From Trochalopteron elliotii (Eukaryota > Chordata > Aves > Passeriformes > Leiothrichidae), in NCBI GenBank assembly GCA_024734555.1, contig JANPWX010000215.1:4261957-4325956 (forward strand): a stretch of DNA of 64,000 bases. Reading direction: 5' to 3'. Positions 10,867-22,500 of the stretch are shown here, in pieces. The notes under the pieces were generated by a model. It made no database searches. It was not told the DNA's origin and saw only the letters and a program-made list of their open reading frames with translations. Position numbers and translations under genes: made by a program. Each line of letters begins with the position of its first letter. The stretch's first letter is position 1.

Positions 10867-13800
10867 CTGGAAATGAAATATTCATGCATGTTATTTTTGC
10901 TGCAACTTCCTCTGCCAGCAACCAAAAATGCTGCAGAGAAAATGTCATTATTATTAAAGCTTTTAATCACATGCCTATTGCTATAGGGATTCAGATGTGC
11001 TTACTCTTCCAAGCAATTTATGAACATCATGGGTTTAATTTTTACTGGTGAGAACATTCATTAATGCCAACACATGGGCAGAAGCTGGAGCTGTGCAGCA
11101 ATGAGGGATGGCTGTAGCAAACATCTTTCCTTGCTCCCAGAAGTTTTCCTGACCTGGCCTGTTGGGACTTGTGTGTGAGTTCTCACCATTGCTTGCAGTG
11201 ATTGCTGCTGAATTATGCAAGTTCCTACTGACGTATGCTTGCTTTTAAAACAGATGGATGCTTAAAGCTCCAGGGCTCTGCCATCATTTTCTTCATCTCA
11301 CTGGGTTTAAGTCTAGTGTCCTGTTTAATTTTAATCCTGGTTAAATGTCTTTCAGCAAGTACTGATGGCGAGAATCTGTAATGCCTGGTGTTATTTCTTG
11401 TCACATGAAAAATGTGACTGCTTTCAGAATATTACCAGAATGTGTCAGAACACTCTACTTACACAATGAAATGTCAGAGGGCTCATATGCATAGAGACGG
11501 TTTGAGTATCTTCCAGTAATATCTGCTCTCACAGTCAGGGAAGGATCTGGGGAAAAAAGGGTGAGAGAATTTGTAGAGGTTAGCCTTCAAGCAGAAGGAA
11601 ACAAAAGGAAATAAAGCTTTCTGCACTTCTGCTTGCTTCCTAAATGTTTCTCTGAGACATGTCTGCTTGCGGTGACTAAGAGATTGTTCCAACAGGGTTA
11701 CTGACATTTCAGTTTTATTTGTTGTGTTTGCAGGTTTATTAGGAATGGGATGAACTACCCATTCCAGCAACTGTGGCATCAGCCACTGAGAGAGGAATGC
11801 TTTCCCTGTGAAGCTGGGTGGGATTGAGTCAATATTTGATCCACAAAACCAACTTGAACCTTTGTATTTCTCATGAAATAAATTCCTGATAATCAGCCTG
11901 AGGATTTGAGATGCATGGTGCAGCAGGGGCTCTGAGATTTGCTTTGATGCTTGAGGTACTCACCTATGAACAAAACCCGAGGGACGTACTGGCCATCAGG
12001 TGCAAGGTTCTTGTCTGTGGTTTCATACTTAAAGAAAACAGAGAAGGTTCCTGGTCAAGGAGGGCATGTCACCTAAATATTTTTTTCCTTCACCATACTT
12101 TGTATTATGAAATACAGCTCAAATGATACATATTGCAGTTTAAGAGATTCACTGTCTGGGATGCATTTTAACACCTGGAATTGCAAATTGGTAACAGCTC
12201 ATGTTATTATTAAACTTTTCATTTCCTCACATTGAGTTTATAATAAGTATAAATGAAAAAGACTTACTAAGAAATCTCTTATGCTTCAGCAGTGGCCATT
12301 TTCCTGGCCAACCCTAGCTATTAAACTCATGTTAGAGAAGCCATAATTAAATTCAGAACTTTGTCACTTTCACTTAATTAAGTGTAACTGGGAAACTTAC
12401 CACAAGGTTCAGGAGAATGAATTTTTCAGCCAGTTTCTGTATATCTTTGTGTTCAGCAAAGACCTTCTTGAGGGCTGGAGTAGAAAGAAATGGGAAAGAA
12501 AATTAGAAAGATGCCCTTGAAATATATTGTCCTCCAAAAGGAAATTCAAACAAACTGATGAAACAAAATGAGAATTTCCAGTTTACAACTGCTGCAAAGA
12601 TTTTCAGTTCATTCCATTGGAATATGATCCATTCATTTATATTCTGCATTAAAGAGTAATTACAATAGTGCAAAGTGTCCCATCTTTCTTCAGAGAGTAC
12701 AGCTGGCTCTCAAATTTGTCTGCTTAGGTTCAAATTTGAGCATTTGACCCTTCAAAACTTCTGTTCTACTATTGTGGTTTCTGGCCCTAGATCTTAAGCA
12801 TGTAGAGCTTCAGACTAAAATGTTTGGAAGGATTTAAATACTTGTACTAAGACCCTCCTGGAGTTACTGGAGCTATGGATGGATGCAAAGATCTTGCCAT
12901 GTAGATTGACTTGCAGGAAGGAAGGCCCTCAGATAAATTCAAAACACTGTGAAAACACAGTCCCAGTTACCAGAAATCCTTGAAGAGCTCAGTTTCAGCC
13001 TGAATTGATTTAGTCCCTGGCTGGATTCAGTCTCAATCACTGATGATATCAAGAGTTGAATATGGTCTTTCCAACAAATCATTATTTCTTGCTACTGGTC
13101 TTGCTATTTATTTTGGCTGATTGTGCTGTGAACCAAATTCAGATGTGTCAGAGGTCAAACCCTACTGACCTATGCTCATTTCTGTATCCATTTGGTATCA
13201 TGCAAAAATTACCATTACTGAATTATCATTTTTATCTCTACACACTGGAAAACACCTCCATGGTACAGTAACTTGGAGAACACTCCCCATGCTTGTGCAA
13301 ACTAGTACTTCACTAAGGTTTAAGCAGAATGGTGGCTGGGTTTTTTTTTTGTTTGTTTGTTTGGGTTTTTTTAAGCAGTGTTTTTCCAGAAAATTAAAGC
13401 AAGATTTATTTCTTTTTCTCCCCTCCCGAGTTCAAAAGGATTACCTTGGCTGTGTGGGCAGTCTTCCAAGTGGTGGATAATCATCAGGGGTTTCTGGCTG
13501 GAAAAGAAGAGCCGTCGTTAGGATCGGGGGAGGCACGGGGGGGGCTCAGGGTGAGGGCGGCGGGGCGGGTACCTGTGCTTGGCCCGGAAAAGCGCCTCCT
13601 CGTAGGTCTGCGTCCAGATGAGCTGATCTCCCCAGCCTGCGGGAGGGACAGGGCACACACAACCTCAGACAGCGCCCGACAAGCCGGGCTGCGACCCCGG
13701 CGGTTACTCCTGCCCCTGCCACCTCTGCCAGGAGGGGCTTGGAACAAACCCGCTGCCAGAGGGCTTTAAATCAGGAATGAAGGAGGAAAGGGTGCTAGGA

Positions 13801-14066
13801 AATACTAGAAAAGGTTCTGCAGAATGAGTTGCAAGAAAATTAGTTTTTTAGAACAGCATAGTAGCTGAAATATTCACAAGATTGCAGTTTTTAAAAAAAA
13901 TTGGTGGAGGTTATTTTTCAGTTCTTTGTTTTTTACCTCTGGAGAGAGTCTGAGGCAGTTTTGGCTTGGCAGTAGTGTCCTTTGAATCCTTCTTGCCTGC
14001 ATCCTTTGCCAGAGCACAGGAGATGACAATGAGGAGCAAGAACAGGGACACGTAACTCTTCTCCAT
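10817..14066 (-). CDS. AGR2: AGR2, anterior gradient 2, ER protein disulfide isomerase family
   Basis: ER-resident thioredoxin-fold protein that in vertebrates supports mucin and cysteine-rich secretory protein folding. Seven coding segments on the minus strand, 14066-13937, 13636-13573, 13497-13445, 12474-12401, 12027-11964, 11546-11463 and 10866-10817, join to 519 nt: 172 residues plus TAA (human is 175). Residues 1-20 form a signal peptide (hydrophobic [14 protein letters not shown]), followed by a Lys/Asp-rich linker and the family signature PQTLSRGWGD. The active-site motif is Cys78-Pro-His-Ser, a single-cysteine CXXS as in mammalian AGR2. [17 protein letters not shown] and [19 protein letters not shown] are hallmark stretches. 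The C-terminus is KTEL, the AGR2 variant of KDEL. The start codon sits in a strong Kozak context (gcagccATGG). One intron is only 75 nt. Identification is secure. Confidence 0.97.
11463..11546 (-). CDS. AGR2: AGR2 coding exon 6
   Basis: 84 nt encoding [20 protein letters not shown] and then YEPSDISL. Acceptor tttccccag, donor gtaagt used in phase 1. It is identical in length to the matching AGR3 exon. Confidence 0.95.
11964..12027 (-). CDS. AGR2: AGR2 coding exon 5
   Basis: 64 nt encoding [20 protein letters not shown] plus an Ile. It includes the cis-proline region (YVPR) of the thioredoxin fold. Acceptor ttctttaag, donor gtgagt. Confidence 0.95.
12401..12474 (-). CDS. AGR2: AGR2 coding exon 4
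   Basis: 74 nt encoding [18 protein letters not shown] and then FILLNLV, the helix and strand after the active site. Acceptor tctactccag, donor gtaagt. Confidence 0.95.
13445..13497 (-). CDS. AGR2: AGR2 coding exon 3 (active-site exon)
   Basis: 53 nt encoding [18 protein letters not shown], including the thioredoxin-fold beta strand and the CPHS active-site motif. Acceptor cttttccag, donor gtaatc. It is separated from coding exon 2 by a 75-nt intron. Confidence 0.95.
13498..13720. other. AGR2: CpG-rich patch inside AGR2, including a 75-nt intron
   Basis: Against an AT-rich background this ~220-bp stretch is strongly GC-rich, with many CpGs and a run of eight Gs. It covers the 75-nt intron (13498-13572), the 64-nt exon and the start of the next intron. 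It does not coincide with the predicted promoter. It may be a small intragenic CpG island or simply reflect a short-exon cluster. Confidence 0.55.
13573..13636 (-). CDS. AGR2: AGR2 coding exon 2
   Basis: 64 nt encoding [21 protein letters not shown]. It lies between acceptor ctcccgcag and donor gtaccc. The equivalent AGR3 exon is also 64 nt. It sits in a locally GC- and CpG-rich patch. Confidence 0.95.
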
Positions 14067-14074
14067 GGCTGCTC
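13937..14074 (-). CDS. AGR2: AGR2 first coding exon
   Basis: The exon begins after the acceptor ctcctgttccag with 8 nt of 5' UTR. The ATG is at 14066-14064, followed by 43 codons plus one base (phase 1 donor gtaaaa). It encodes the signal peptide and the Lys/Asp-rich N-terminal segment through PQTLSR. Confidence 0.95.
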
Positions 14075-15573
14075 CTGGAACAGGAGAGAGAAACTCCCGG
14101 TCACTGTGGTGCCTCCCAGATGGGTGCTGGCGGTGAGGCACGCAGCAGATAAGGACAGGATCGGTAAAGCAGCGGGTCAAGTCACAAATATGCAGCGGGG
14201 TGAGTCAGGGCTGAAAGGAGCAGCTCCAGGCGGGGGCCTGAGGGCACGGAAGGTGAGGTTTGCCCAGCAAACCGCCCTGAAGAACCCGGCTGCTCCCCAC
14301 TCCCCTGTTCGTGCCATTGCGCTGTGGCCCTTTTAGGATGTGCACGTCTGTGTTTGTGAATTTCTCCCTCTTCTATTTACATATATCGAATATGCTCAGT
14401 AAAATAACTGAGTTACAGCAATTCCAAGAGTCCTTGCAAGTCCTAGTGAGTTCACAGTTCTACCTTGATCTCCCAGTGCTAGAGTAACCCAGCCGCAGGT
14501 GCTGAAAAGTTTATTTGTCTCAGCTCTTCCCCCATTTTGCTGTGGGAGCAGCTCAAATGAGAAGTCAGAATGTTTAAGCTAGGCTTTACAGTGAACATTA
14601 ACATATACACAGCTTAATGGTGTTGAAACTTCCAATTCTGTTTTTTTTCCCTTAAAAATATAATCTAATCCTTAAACCCACCAGAATGTATAACAAAAAG
14701 AGTTGGGAGGAGTTGATGTGTGGCCCAGTGAAAACTGAAATGGAGTTTGAGGGTGGAAGCAGCATATAGCAGAGAGCTTTTCCTGAGCCAGGCTGGGGCT
14801 TGGAGATGAGACAGGTCTGATGGAATGCTCCTCAGCATTTCAGCTGAGGGGGAAATACTTTCAGCAACATGATCCTATGTTTTCTCTTTACATTTCCTCC
14901 TAGAAACCAGAACCAATCTAATGGGAACAAAAAGAAAATTTAAGATGTTCTAAAAGCAGTATAGAACATTGAAAAGATTCATTTAAAAATAATGAAAAAA
15001 AGGAAAAAGCAAAACCAAGCCTACAAAACAACCCCCACCACAACAGGCTGTTTGTTTTTAAAGTTCAGACAATGAGAACTGGACTCTAGGAAAACAGAAG
15101 TGTTTTTCCAGGTAGGAGCTGCAGGAGGAGACATTATCTGAGTTTCCACAAGTGATACAATGCTCTTTGCTACTGAGATGTCCAGTAGAGCTCAAACATC
15201 CAAAGAGTCCCTGCTTCAAGGGTATGAAATACAACTTTTGCAGCAAACTACATTTCTACCCCAAAAAAAGTCTCCTTGGCAAGGGGGAAAATTGCATGAA
15301 GTTCAATTAAGCTCTGTATTGTTAGGGTTGCCTTGAGAATTGTTTTGACCAGAGCTGCATGGCGGAAGTAATGCTACTTTAAAAAGGGAAAGCAATAAAA
15401 TAAAAAAGAATGGGACAACCAGGAAATTGGAGATCAGGTACGCTGAAGATCAGGTTGTGGAGGCAGCATGCAGAAAGCAAAGACAGAGGAACATTAAACC
15501 TGCTTCTTAAAAACCTTGCCTCTGGAAGACTTATGTGCACTTTTGAAAAGCTTTCCAAAATAACCCCTCTTCT

Positions 15574-15576
<3 letters not shown>

Positions 15577-15604
<28 letters not shown>
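15577..15604. repeat. Poly(T) tract, 28 bases
   Basis: Uninterrupted run of 28 T on the plus strand, inside the proposed first intron of AGR2. No retroposed body could be recognised beside it. Confidence 0.9.
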
Positions 15605-15608
<4 letters not shown>

Positions 15609-15777
15609 TGCAAAGCCAATATTTCTCTAGACATTTTCCTTCATGACAAGCTGTGATGGACTGTGCCTGCTTTGCTGCAGTCTTTTCTTTCCAGTGACCA
15701 GATTCCCCATCCCCAGCCAGCTCGGGCTCACAGCTCCCCCGGGTACCTCCTGCAGCAGGGAGGGTGCAGTGCCTTAC

Positions 15778-15832
15778 CTTGTTTACTCGCCCAGATGCCT
15801 GCCAGGATGTGAAGGTGTTCCTGGTTCCAGTG
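15778..15832 (-). other. AGR2: Probable AGR2 non-coding exon 1
   Basis: On the minus strand a strong donor (AAACAAG|GTAAGG, exon end 15778) lies about 50 nt downstream of the expected start site set by the TATA-like box at 15863-15855. It would splice over a 1.7-kb intron to the acceptor at 14075, leaving eight more UTR bases before the ATG. Mammalian AGR2 also begins with a non-coding exon. The start position is inferred from TATA spacing. A forkhead-type motif (TGTTTAC on the plus strand) covers the exon end. Confidence 0.5.
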
Positions 15833-15854
15833 TAAATGCTGCTGCTCCTACTGC

Positions 15855-15863
15855 CTATTTATG
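15855..15863 (-). promoter_or_regulatory. AGR2: Probable AGR2 TATA-type core promoter
   Basis: The minus strand reads CATAAATAG, a functional TATA variant, about 30 nt upstream of the predicted start of the AGR2 non-coding exon. A GGGGTGTG (KLF/CACCC-type) box lies just upstream of it. The call rests on position and spacing relative to the donor at 15778. Confidence 0.45.
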
Positions 15864-15869
15864 CTCCTT

Positions 15870-18800
15870 CACACCCCAACTCCACCCACAAGCTTTGAAT
15901 TTGAATACTACTTTCAAAGAGCTAAACTTTCCAGTTTTTCCCTACCAAAATGTTTGGAGTTTATTTTGTAATTAAATAACATTGCCGTCTCCTGTCAGAT
16001 ACTGTATCCTAAGCTCAGAGACATTTCTGTAGACTTTTGGGATATTTCTTGAAAGGTGATTTTAAAAGATTGGCAAAGATCCAAGTACAGGTAAGCTTAA
16101 GTCAAGACTCCTGATTTGCCTGAAGAGTGATTTGTCTTTTTTTCATTGGTTGGAAAATCACTATGAGTTGCTGTTCTTTCAGTCCTTAGAAAAAGTTAAA
16201 TTGATGACTCAGAACTGTGGATGTTAATTAAATAAATAACTATGCACATTATACAGATATTTGTGCACACATTCACATATAATAGCACATAGAATTGTAA
16301 TCAGACCTAAAAAAAAAAAAGTTGTAAAGGTCTCCACAAAAATATATTTGAAAGCTATAATAAAAAACCTGTGTTTATAAGCAGAGATCAAGGCCAACAT
16401 GTAATTCAAATTCCATGATTAATTGATTGTGTAGACATTTATTTTTAACTACAACATGAACCCCAATCACCTTAGGTTTCAAATACACAAATAATACAGT
16501 GCAATGCTCAGGAAAATGAGACCTGGATGGTCATTCCTACTGCTGCATTGACTGCACACAGTCCTTCCACAGAGGTCAGTGCAATATATATGTTGAAACT
16601 ACGGTATGTTCTCCTTGCTGCATGCCTCATATATTTCAATGAGATTAAAATCACGAGTTCATGGGCAGTGAATGCTTAAAATTACTCAGCTGGGTAGATG
16701 AAATCCATCAGATATGGATTTTCCTGTTTGAAATTCACAGTGCTGCCTTATGGCTGCTAAAAGCACCCATTAGTTACAAATATACTTGTGAGAATTAAGA
16801 GCTTTGGATCTTAGTGTGGATTTGGTTTGTTTTTTGGGGTTTTTTTCATGAATAATAATTAGAAAAACAAAGTACAAAAGCAAGATGGTGAACTCAAGCA
16901 AAAAAATTTAGTGAGTTCTACCATGCTTTGCTCAGCTGCTTGATGTATTAGGAGGGTGAAACCAAAGCTCCCAGGCGTGTCAGTCATTTTAACTGCCCTT
17001 TCTGTGTGTTTCATGAAATAAGTATGTTTTCCTGAGAGAATTTGCATATAAATTTCTTCTTCTCCTCCAGCACTTTTCCCTGAAGATTTAGAGATGTAAT
17101 TTGTTTGCTCCTATATTGTCTATCCAAACTACATCCACTCAGTTTTTCTTCCAAAACATATACAAAAGAATTCTCCAAGGTCCTTATTTGGACATGGGAC
17201 CACTCACTTTGGGCAGTTTAGGTTACATTCTAGATCCACTTTAGTGCAGAGGTAGAAGTTAACCTTGGGTAACCATGTTGGTCTCAACTTGGACAATTCA
17301 TAACTGTAATTTAACATGCTTTTGCTGACTCCCTTCTCAGGTAACACCTAAGAGCATTTGGCAGTTTTAAAGACCATACAAGAAGTTTTAATTGCTCTCT
17401 GGTGCTGTGCGGAGATAAGCAGGTGGGTTCTCACTCACAAACCTTATCAAAAAAATTAGGTTTTGTCTAAAAATGCATCATCCCCAAAGCTAAACCCCTC
17501 CCTGCTCCTGGCACTGGCCTTAAATGTCTCTCCATTTCATCTGCATCTTTGCTTTCTCCTGTTTTCAGGGGATACATTTATCTTAGCCTGTGTCCACATA
17601 GTCTTGTTCTACTCTGACAGAACTGTTTCCTAGAAGAGTCTCAGGAATTCAAATACAGCTACTCACAGGGGCTTCCCTGTCAGCTCAAACCCAGGGGCCT
17701 CAATGCAGATAGTTAGACTTGTCTCCAAACCAGTTTGTGCCTTGTGAATAAAGAGAGGGAGAAACTCAGTCTTTCCCACAGCTCCCTGCTTGGGCCCTGA
17801 GACTGAGCAGTACCCAGCTAAGATTTCTTCTGACCTTTTATAATGGGCTGCTTTCTGTGCCTCAGTGACTAAATCCTGCAGGAACTGCCCCAGAGAGCTT
17901 CAAACCAAATCGGACTATTCCAGAATGTTTTTCCTCTTTTTCTATAAAGATCTGGTAGACCCTATTACTGTTAATATTTAACATCTTTACAAAACTAGCC
18001 ATCAGATTTTTAATATAATTTTGGTTTCCCTGCTCTGAGGTGCCTTTGTTCATTATGTTATGCAGAAATTTGCACAGCTTCAGGTGGCTGATGTTACACC
18101 TGTTCTGAAGGCATTCTCTGCTTTGTTTTTTCTTGTATTTTATAATATGTAAGTTTTAGAATTCAGGCATTTCGCCTAATTTCATAATAAACACGTTTCC
18201 AAGTCTTATGATCTACTGCTTAGAAGTAATATCAAAAATTTACATGGGAGGAATGAGAAGTAATGAAGGAGATGTGTAGTCAGTCTCACACTAGCAATGC
18301 TCTGAGTCAAAGCCAGAGACAGATCTGGAAATGAACAATCTTCCAATGCTCTTAAAGTAGTAGCATACTGTAAGACATCATGGTTGAAAGCAAACAAAAT
18401 TTATTTGAGAACTGGTCAAATTTCTGTTCTCAGTGCTTTAACTCCATTCAGGCTTTTTATCACCTGAAAGGTCTTTGGATAAAATACAACTAAAATTTTC
18501 CAGAAAGCCTTATACCCCAAGATTTAGGAGCTGAGACACCCTCTTACACCTCTGAGAGATGCAGGCTCCATTTTGTTTCCTTCTTGCCCTGAAATAGTTC
18601 AAATCCTTCTCATGAATATGACAGGTGGGTGCTGCCTGGATTGGGATATGCCAGGATGATCCATGTCCCCAGTCACACATGCCCAAGATTGTTTATTTGT
18701 GCAATAGGCATTGATGCTGGAGCAGGCACTGAATCCTAGGCCTGCTCAGTTGTGATCTGTTAGGTAAGAAAGTGATTTGTCTCACATTGGCTCGGGAAAT

Positions 18801-21716
18801 ATTTGCTAACACTTGGAAATGGAAAGCATTACTAAAGGAGAAACTGGTGTCTTATAAGTGGTCCAGATGTTCTCTTGAGAGGTGGAAGGTCATGGTTCAA
18901 CCATCCCCTGACTATTTTATTTTCATTACAAAGCCACATTTCAATATATGGCCAGAGAGACAAAAGTTCAGCAGATTTCTATTGCTGAACATTTAAAGCT
19001 GGTAACTGAAGCTCAGGTAGATTTTTGCTAGGAGTCTGATGATTCATCCTGAAGTATGATGGTTTTCCAAAATATGTTAGCCCAACGTTTTCCTCTTTTT
19101 AGTTGAATAAATTACTCAAATAACTTGCCATATAAACTTACAGTTTATTGGTAATATTTTTCAAATCAGCTAGCAGAAAAGATGCTAAGGATTTAAAATA
19201 TGATAGTCTGACTCTTTAATTACTGCTTGCAAAACAAAAGAGCAATCTGTGAGGATTTTGATATCTCTGGAGGCTTTTTTCCCACTTACATGTGGATGTT
19301 TATATACAAATCACCACCATTTGATACAGGCTGTCATGAAAAGCATGGAGCATCCTTTACATAGTTTTAGATGAAGATGTGGGTTTGTCATGTAGCCAGT
19401 TCTTATCCCATATTTCTCTTTGAATCTTGACATGATGAGATGTCTGGAAGGCATTGCTGAATGACATGTTTTAAAATCATGAAGTCATTTGAAGACCCAT
19501 ATTAAATGTCCTTGCTCTTGTATTGTTTAATGCCCTTTCCCCAACAATAAGGAAACTGTCATGGTCTATTACACCAAGGAGTTTCAAGGTTTTCAGCATA
19601 TGTGGAACTTCATTGCTCAGTTGTGTTTGGTAAGAGAAAGCCTGTTCCTGGTAGCATTTAGATTTAATTTCAAAATATTTTTTTCCATCCCACAGGGAAA
19701 CAGCAAATGAGTGATGAGGAATTCTGTGATGAGAGGGACTGGGAAGCAGGGGTTGTACCACAGCCTGTGAAGAAGATGGTTTGTCTGGTCTTTTTAATCA
19801 GGCGAGTTAGTTATGACCAGCAACGCTTCATGTCTGAAATTCTTGTACTGAAGTAAATGCATTTTAATAAATTAAAATAGCTTGCTCTGTCTAAAGCCAG
19901 AAAATTTTGCTGTACTACATAATTAAAGCCAATGATTCCTTCCCTGTCTGAGTAACTGATATCCAACTTTCAGTATAACTTGAAATCTGTAAGCTATCAG
20001 TTTCTTATTTTGTTATACTGTAATATTTGAGAACTGTGGGGAAAACATTTAAGTTTTGAACAGCTTATTTTTGGACTTAGTATCTCATGGGATTTTTTTA
20101 ACTAGCCCCTTTATGTTAAGAAGCCCCCTTCTGTTTCTGGCCTGCCTTGGTCCTTGGATGCTAAACTCTATTACAGGCAAGTAGGTAAGCCACAATGTTC
20201 ATAATTCAGTGAGTCTTCCAGAGGTGCCACCTTGCTGTGATCTCTCTGTAGGTCTCCTTTCTATTCATTGTTCTTATTTCAAATTTATGTCTGTTTGTCT
20301 GTAACCCAGATCCTCTTAGTTTTCCTAATGCTTTGCCTCAAAGATCAGAAACCTTTGGCTTCTAGTGAGTATGAGTGGCATGGCGTCCCAAATCTGACTC
20401 TAGAATTCATGGTCTTTAAGTAGTAATGGATGGGACTCTACTCTCTTTATTCTTGCTAACTTACCTGAAACTTTGCAAAGATGAAGGATTCTATCCTGTT
20501 CTTTTTAATTTTTTTTTAATGAACAGTAAACACATGTCAGTGAAATTCTAGCTGAAACAAATGACACAACTGCTTGCTTAGCCCCACTGTTGCTTGTTGT
20601 ACTAATGTCTTTTTTTTAACATTGCTTTTGCTTTGGGGCCAATATCCTGATCAGCATGACCTCTGCAATGAAATGTATGCATTTGTTCTGCAAAGTTTCT
20701 CTCTTTCCTGGTAGTGTTGGTTTTTACCTCCAAGCTGTGCAGGCTCTCATGGGGTTGACACTCTCTGGCCTGCATGATGTGCTCCACAGAACCCCCTCAT
20801 CTTCTCCCAAGTTCTTGACATTGCCTTGGCTTGTATATTCATCACAGAATATGCAGTTTTAGTCAGCCACACAGCACACAGACTGCACAGGTTTAGTGGA
20901 CTCCAGTGCTGAGTCCTTTCTGCAGCAGCTCTCACAGCTGCCATGTCTTAGATGTTCCCCCACATCCTCACTGTGTCCATGTCGTGGAACCATTTCCCTC
21001 TCTCTGCTTCAGTCTGAACTGGGTGGGGTCTTTGCTTGGGCAGTTCTGGTTGCCTTGTCAAGGTTAAATCTGGGATTTAGCAGTCTCATTTCTAAGGTAG
21101 ATTCTCCAGATCCTGAATATTATATTTTTATCTGAGTCTCAGCCACAAAGTTGTAAAACTAACTCACCAAATGTAGACCAGGTATAAAATCCTCTATGTT
21201 TTCACTTCTTATTTTACTTTTTTTTCCCCCTTACTTTTTCTTTTTTTTTTGTGGAGAAGTGTGGGGATTGTTTTTTCATCTTTGTGAGGAGAATAGTTTA
21301 CCACTGCACAAGTTACCCAGAGAAGTGGTGGGAAAACTCTTCTGTCAGGTTTCAGAGAGTTGCTTGACAAACTTGTTGTTTGATTATTAATGCCATTATT
21401 CAGTGATCATGCATGGGGATGGGGTTGGAAAGAGTACTTTTATCATGCTTGACCTTCAACTGTTAGTAATATGAACTTTGAAATAACACAGCACCCAGTT
21501 CCAGCTCCTTCATTCTACGAGGTGCCTCCTAATGCAGAATGTTGAATGTACTTCTCAAAGCTTCTCACTACAATCCTTGTCTTCAAATATTGACATAATT
21601 TAATTCCTTTTGTTATACAGTATTCTACTGACGTGTTGCAGACCACTGCATTACCAGCAGGACAAAGAAAGTGAGATCACATCTACAGTGCTGAGTGACT
21701 GTTCAGCTGCAGAAGA
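15870..21716. other. Intergenic DNA upstream of AGR2
   Basis: AT-rich unique-looking sequence. No exon, RNA gene or recognisable transposon was identified. The part next to 15870 may hold AGR2 promoter-proximal elements. Open frames here are short and scattered over all frames, as expected by chance. Confidence 0.6.
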
Positions 21717-22210
21717 GATGGCTCAGGGGGGTCTCATCAGGGTGTATCAACACCTGATTGAGGGGACCTCCTTGTCCAGAGGAAGGCTACAGAGATGATC
21801 AGAAGGCTGGACCATGTCTTCAAGAGGCTGATTTGGGGTTTTAGCCTGTGGAAAGCTCTGGGGAGACGTACAGCATCTTCCAGTACCTAAAAGGGGGCTA
21901 CAAAAAAGCTGAAGAGGGGCTTCTTTCAAGATCATGTAGGAATAGAAAAAGGGTTAATGGCCTTAAACTGAATGAGAGTAGATTCAGATTAGATATTAGT
22001 AAGCAATCCTGCAAAAGGGTGGTAAAGTTATGGGACATGTTGTTCAGAGAAGCTGTAGATGCCTCACCCCTGGAAGTTTTCAAGGCCAGGTTGGATAGGG
22101 CTTTTAAGCAGCCTAGTCTAGTGGAAGGTGCCCCTGCCGACATCAGGAGGATTGGAACTAGAAGGTCTTCAAGGTCCCTTCTAACCCAAACCATTTTATG
22201 ATTCTTTGAC
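21717..22210 (+). mobile_element. CR1 retrotransposon 3' fragment, plus orientation
   Basis: Typical CR1 tail. The 3' end runs attagatattagtaagcaa..., ggaagttttcaaggccagg, ttggatagggcttttaagca, then aggtcccttctaaccca and a terminal attttatgattctttga, the degenerate form of the CR1 8-bp terminal repeat. The 5' end is truncated, as usual for CR1. The open frames on both strands inside it (21848-22201, 21898-22266) are by-products of this element. Confidence 0.9.
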
Positions 22211-22217
22211 TCCAAGA

Positions 22218-22500
22218 AGGACAAGCCAGACTCTTCTCTGACATCAAGTGACAGGATAAGAGTCAATTGAAATTCAGGAAATTATGTGTAAATATCAAGT
22301 AGATTTTTTCCCTTTTGTAATGTGAAGATGATTGAAGACTGGAACAGGCTGTCCAGAAAAGTTGTGGAATCCCCATCCTTGGACATATTCAAAACTCAAC
22401 TGGGTATAGCTCTGAGCAACCTGCTGTAGGTGACACTGCTTTGAGCAGGGGACTTGGACAAGACAGTCTCCAGAGGTGCCTGCCAAATTCAACAGATCTG
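22218..22500 (+). mobile_element. Second CR1 3' fragment, plus orientation
   Basis: Immediately follows the previous CR1 in the same direction. Landmarks are gccagactcttctctgacat, actggaacaggctgtccag, gttgtggaatccccatcctt, caacctgctgtaggtgacac and tttgagcaggggacttgga. It is more diverged than its neighbour and lacks a clear terminal repeat. Confidence 0.85.

Noticed and set aside
13446..13769. 107-codon plus-strand and 87-codon minus-strand frames in the GC-rich patch
   Set aside because: They read through AGR2 introns or in the wrong frame; the true coding pieces are the 53-nt and 64-nt exons.
15577..15604. Poly(T) run as a sign of a minus-strand retroposed gene
   Set aside because: No recognisable retroposed coding or SINE body next to the tract and no flanking target-site duplication seen; kept only as a simple repeat.
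21848..22266. 117- and 122-codon frames on both strands
   Set aside because: They fall inside the CR1 3' region and are not host genes.
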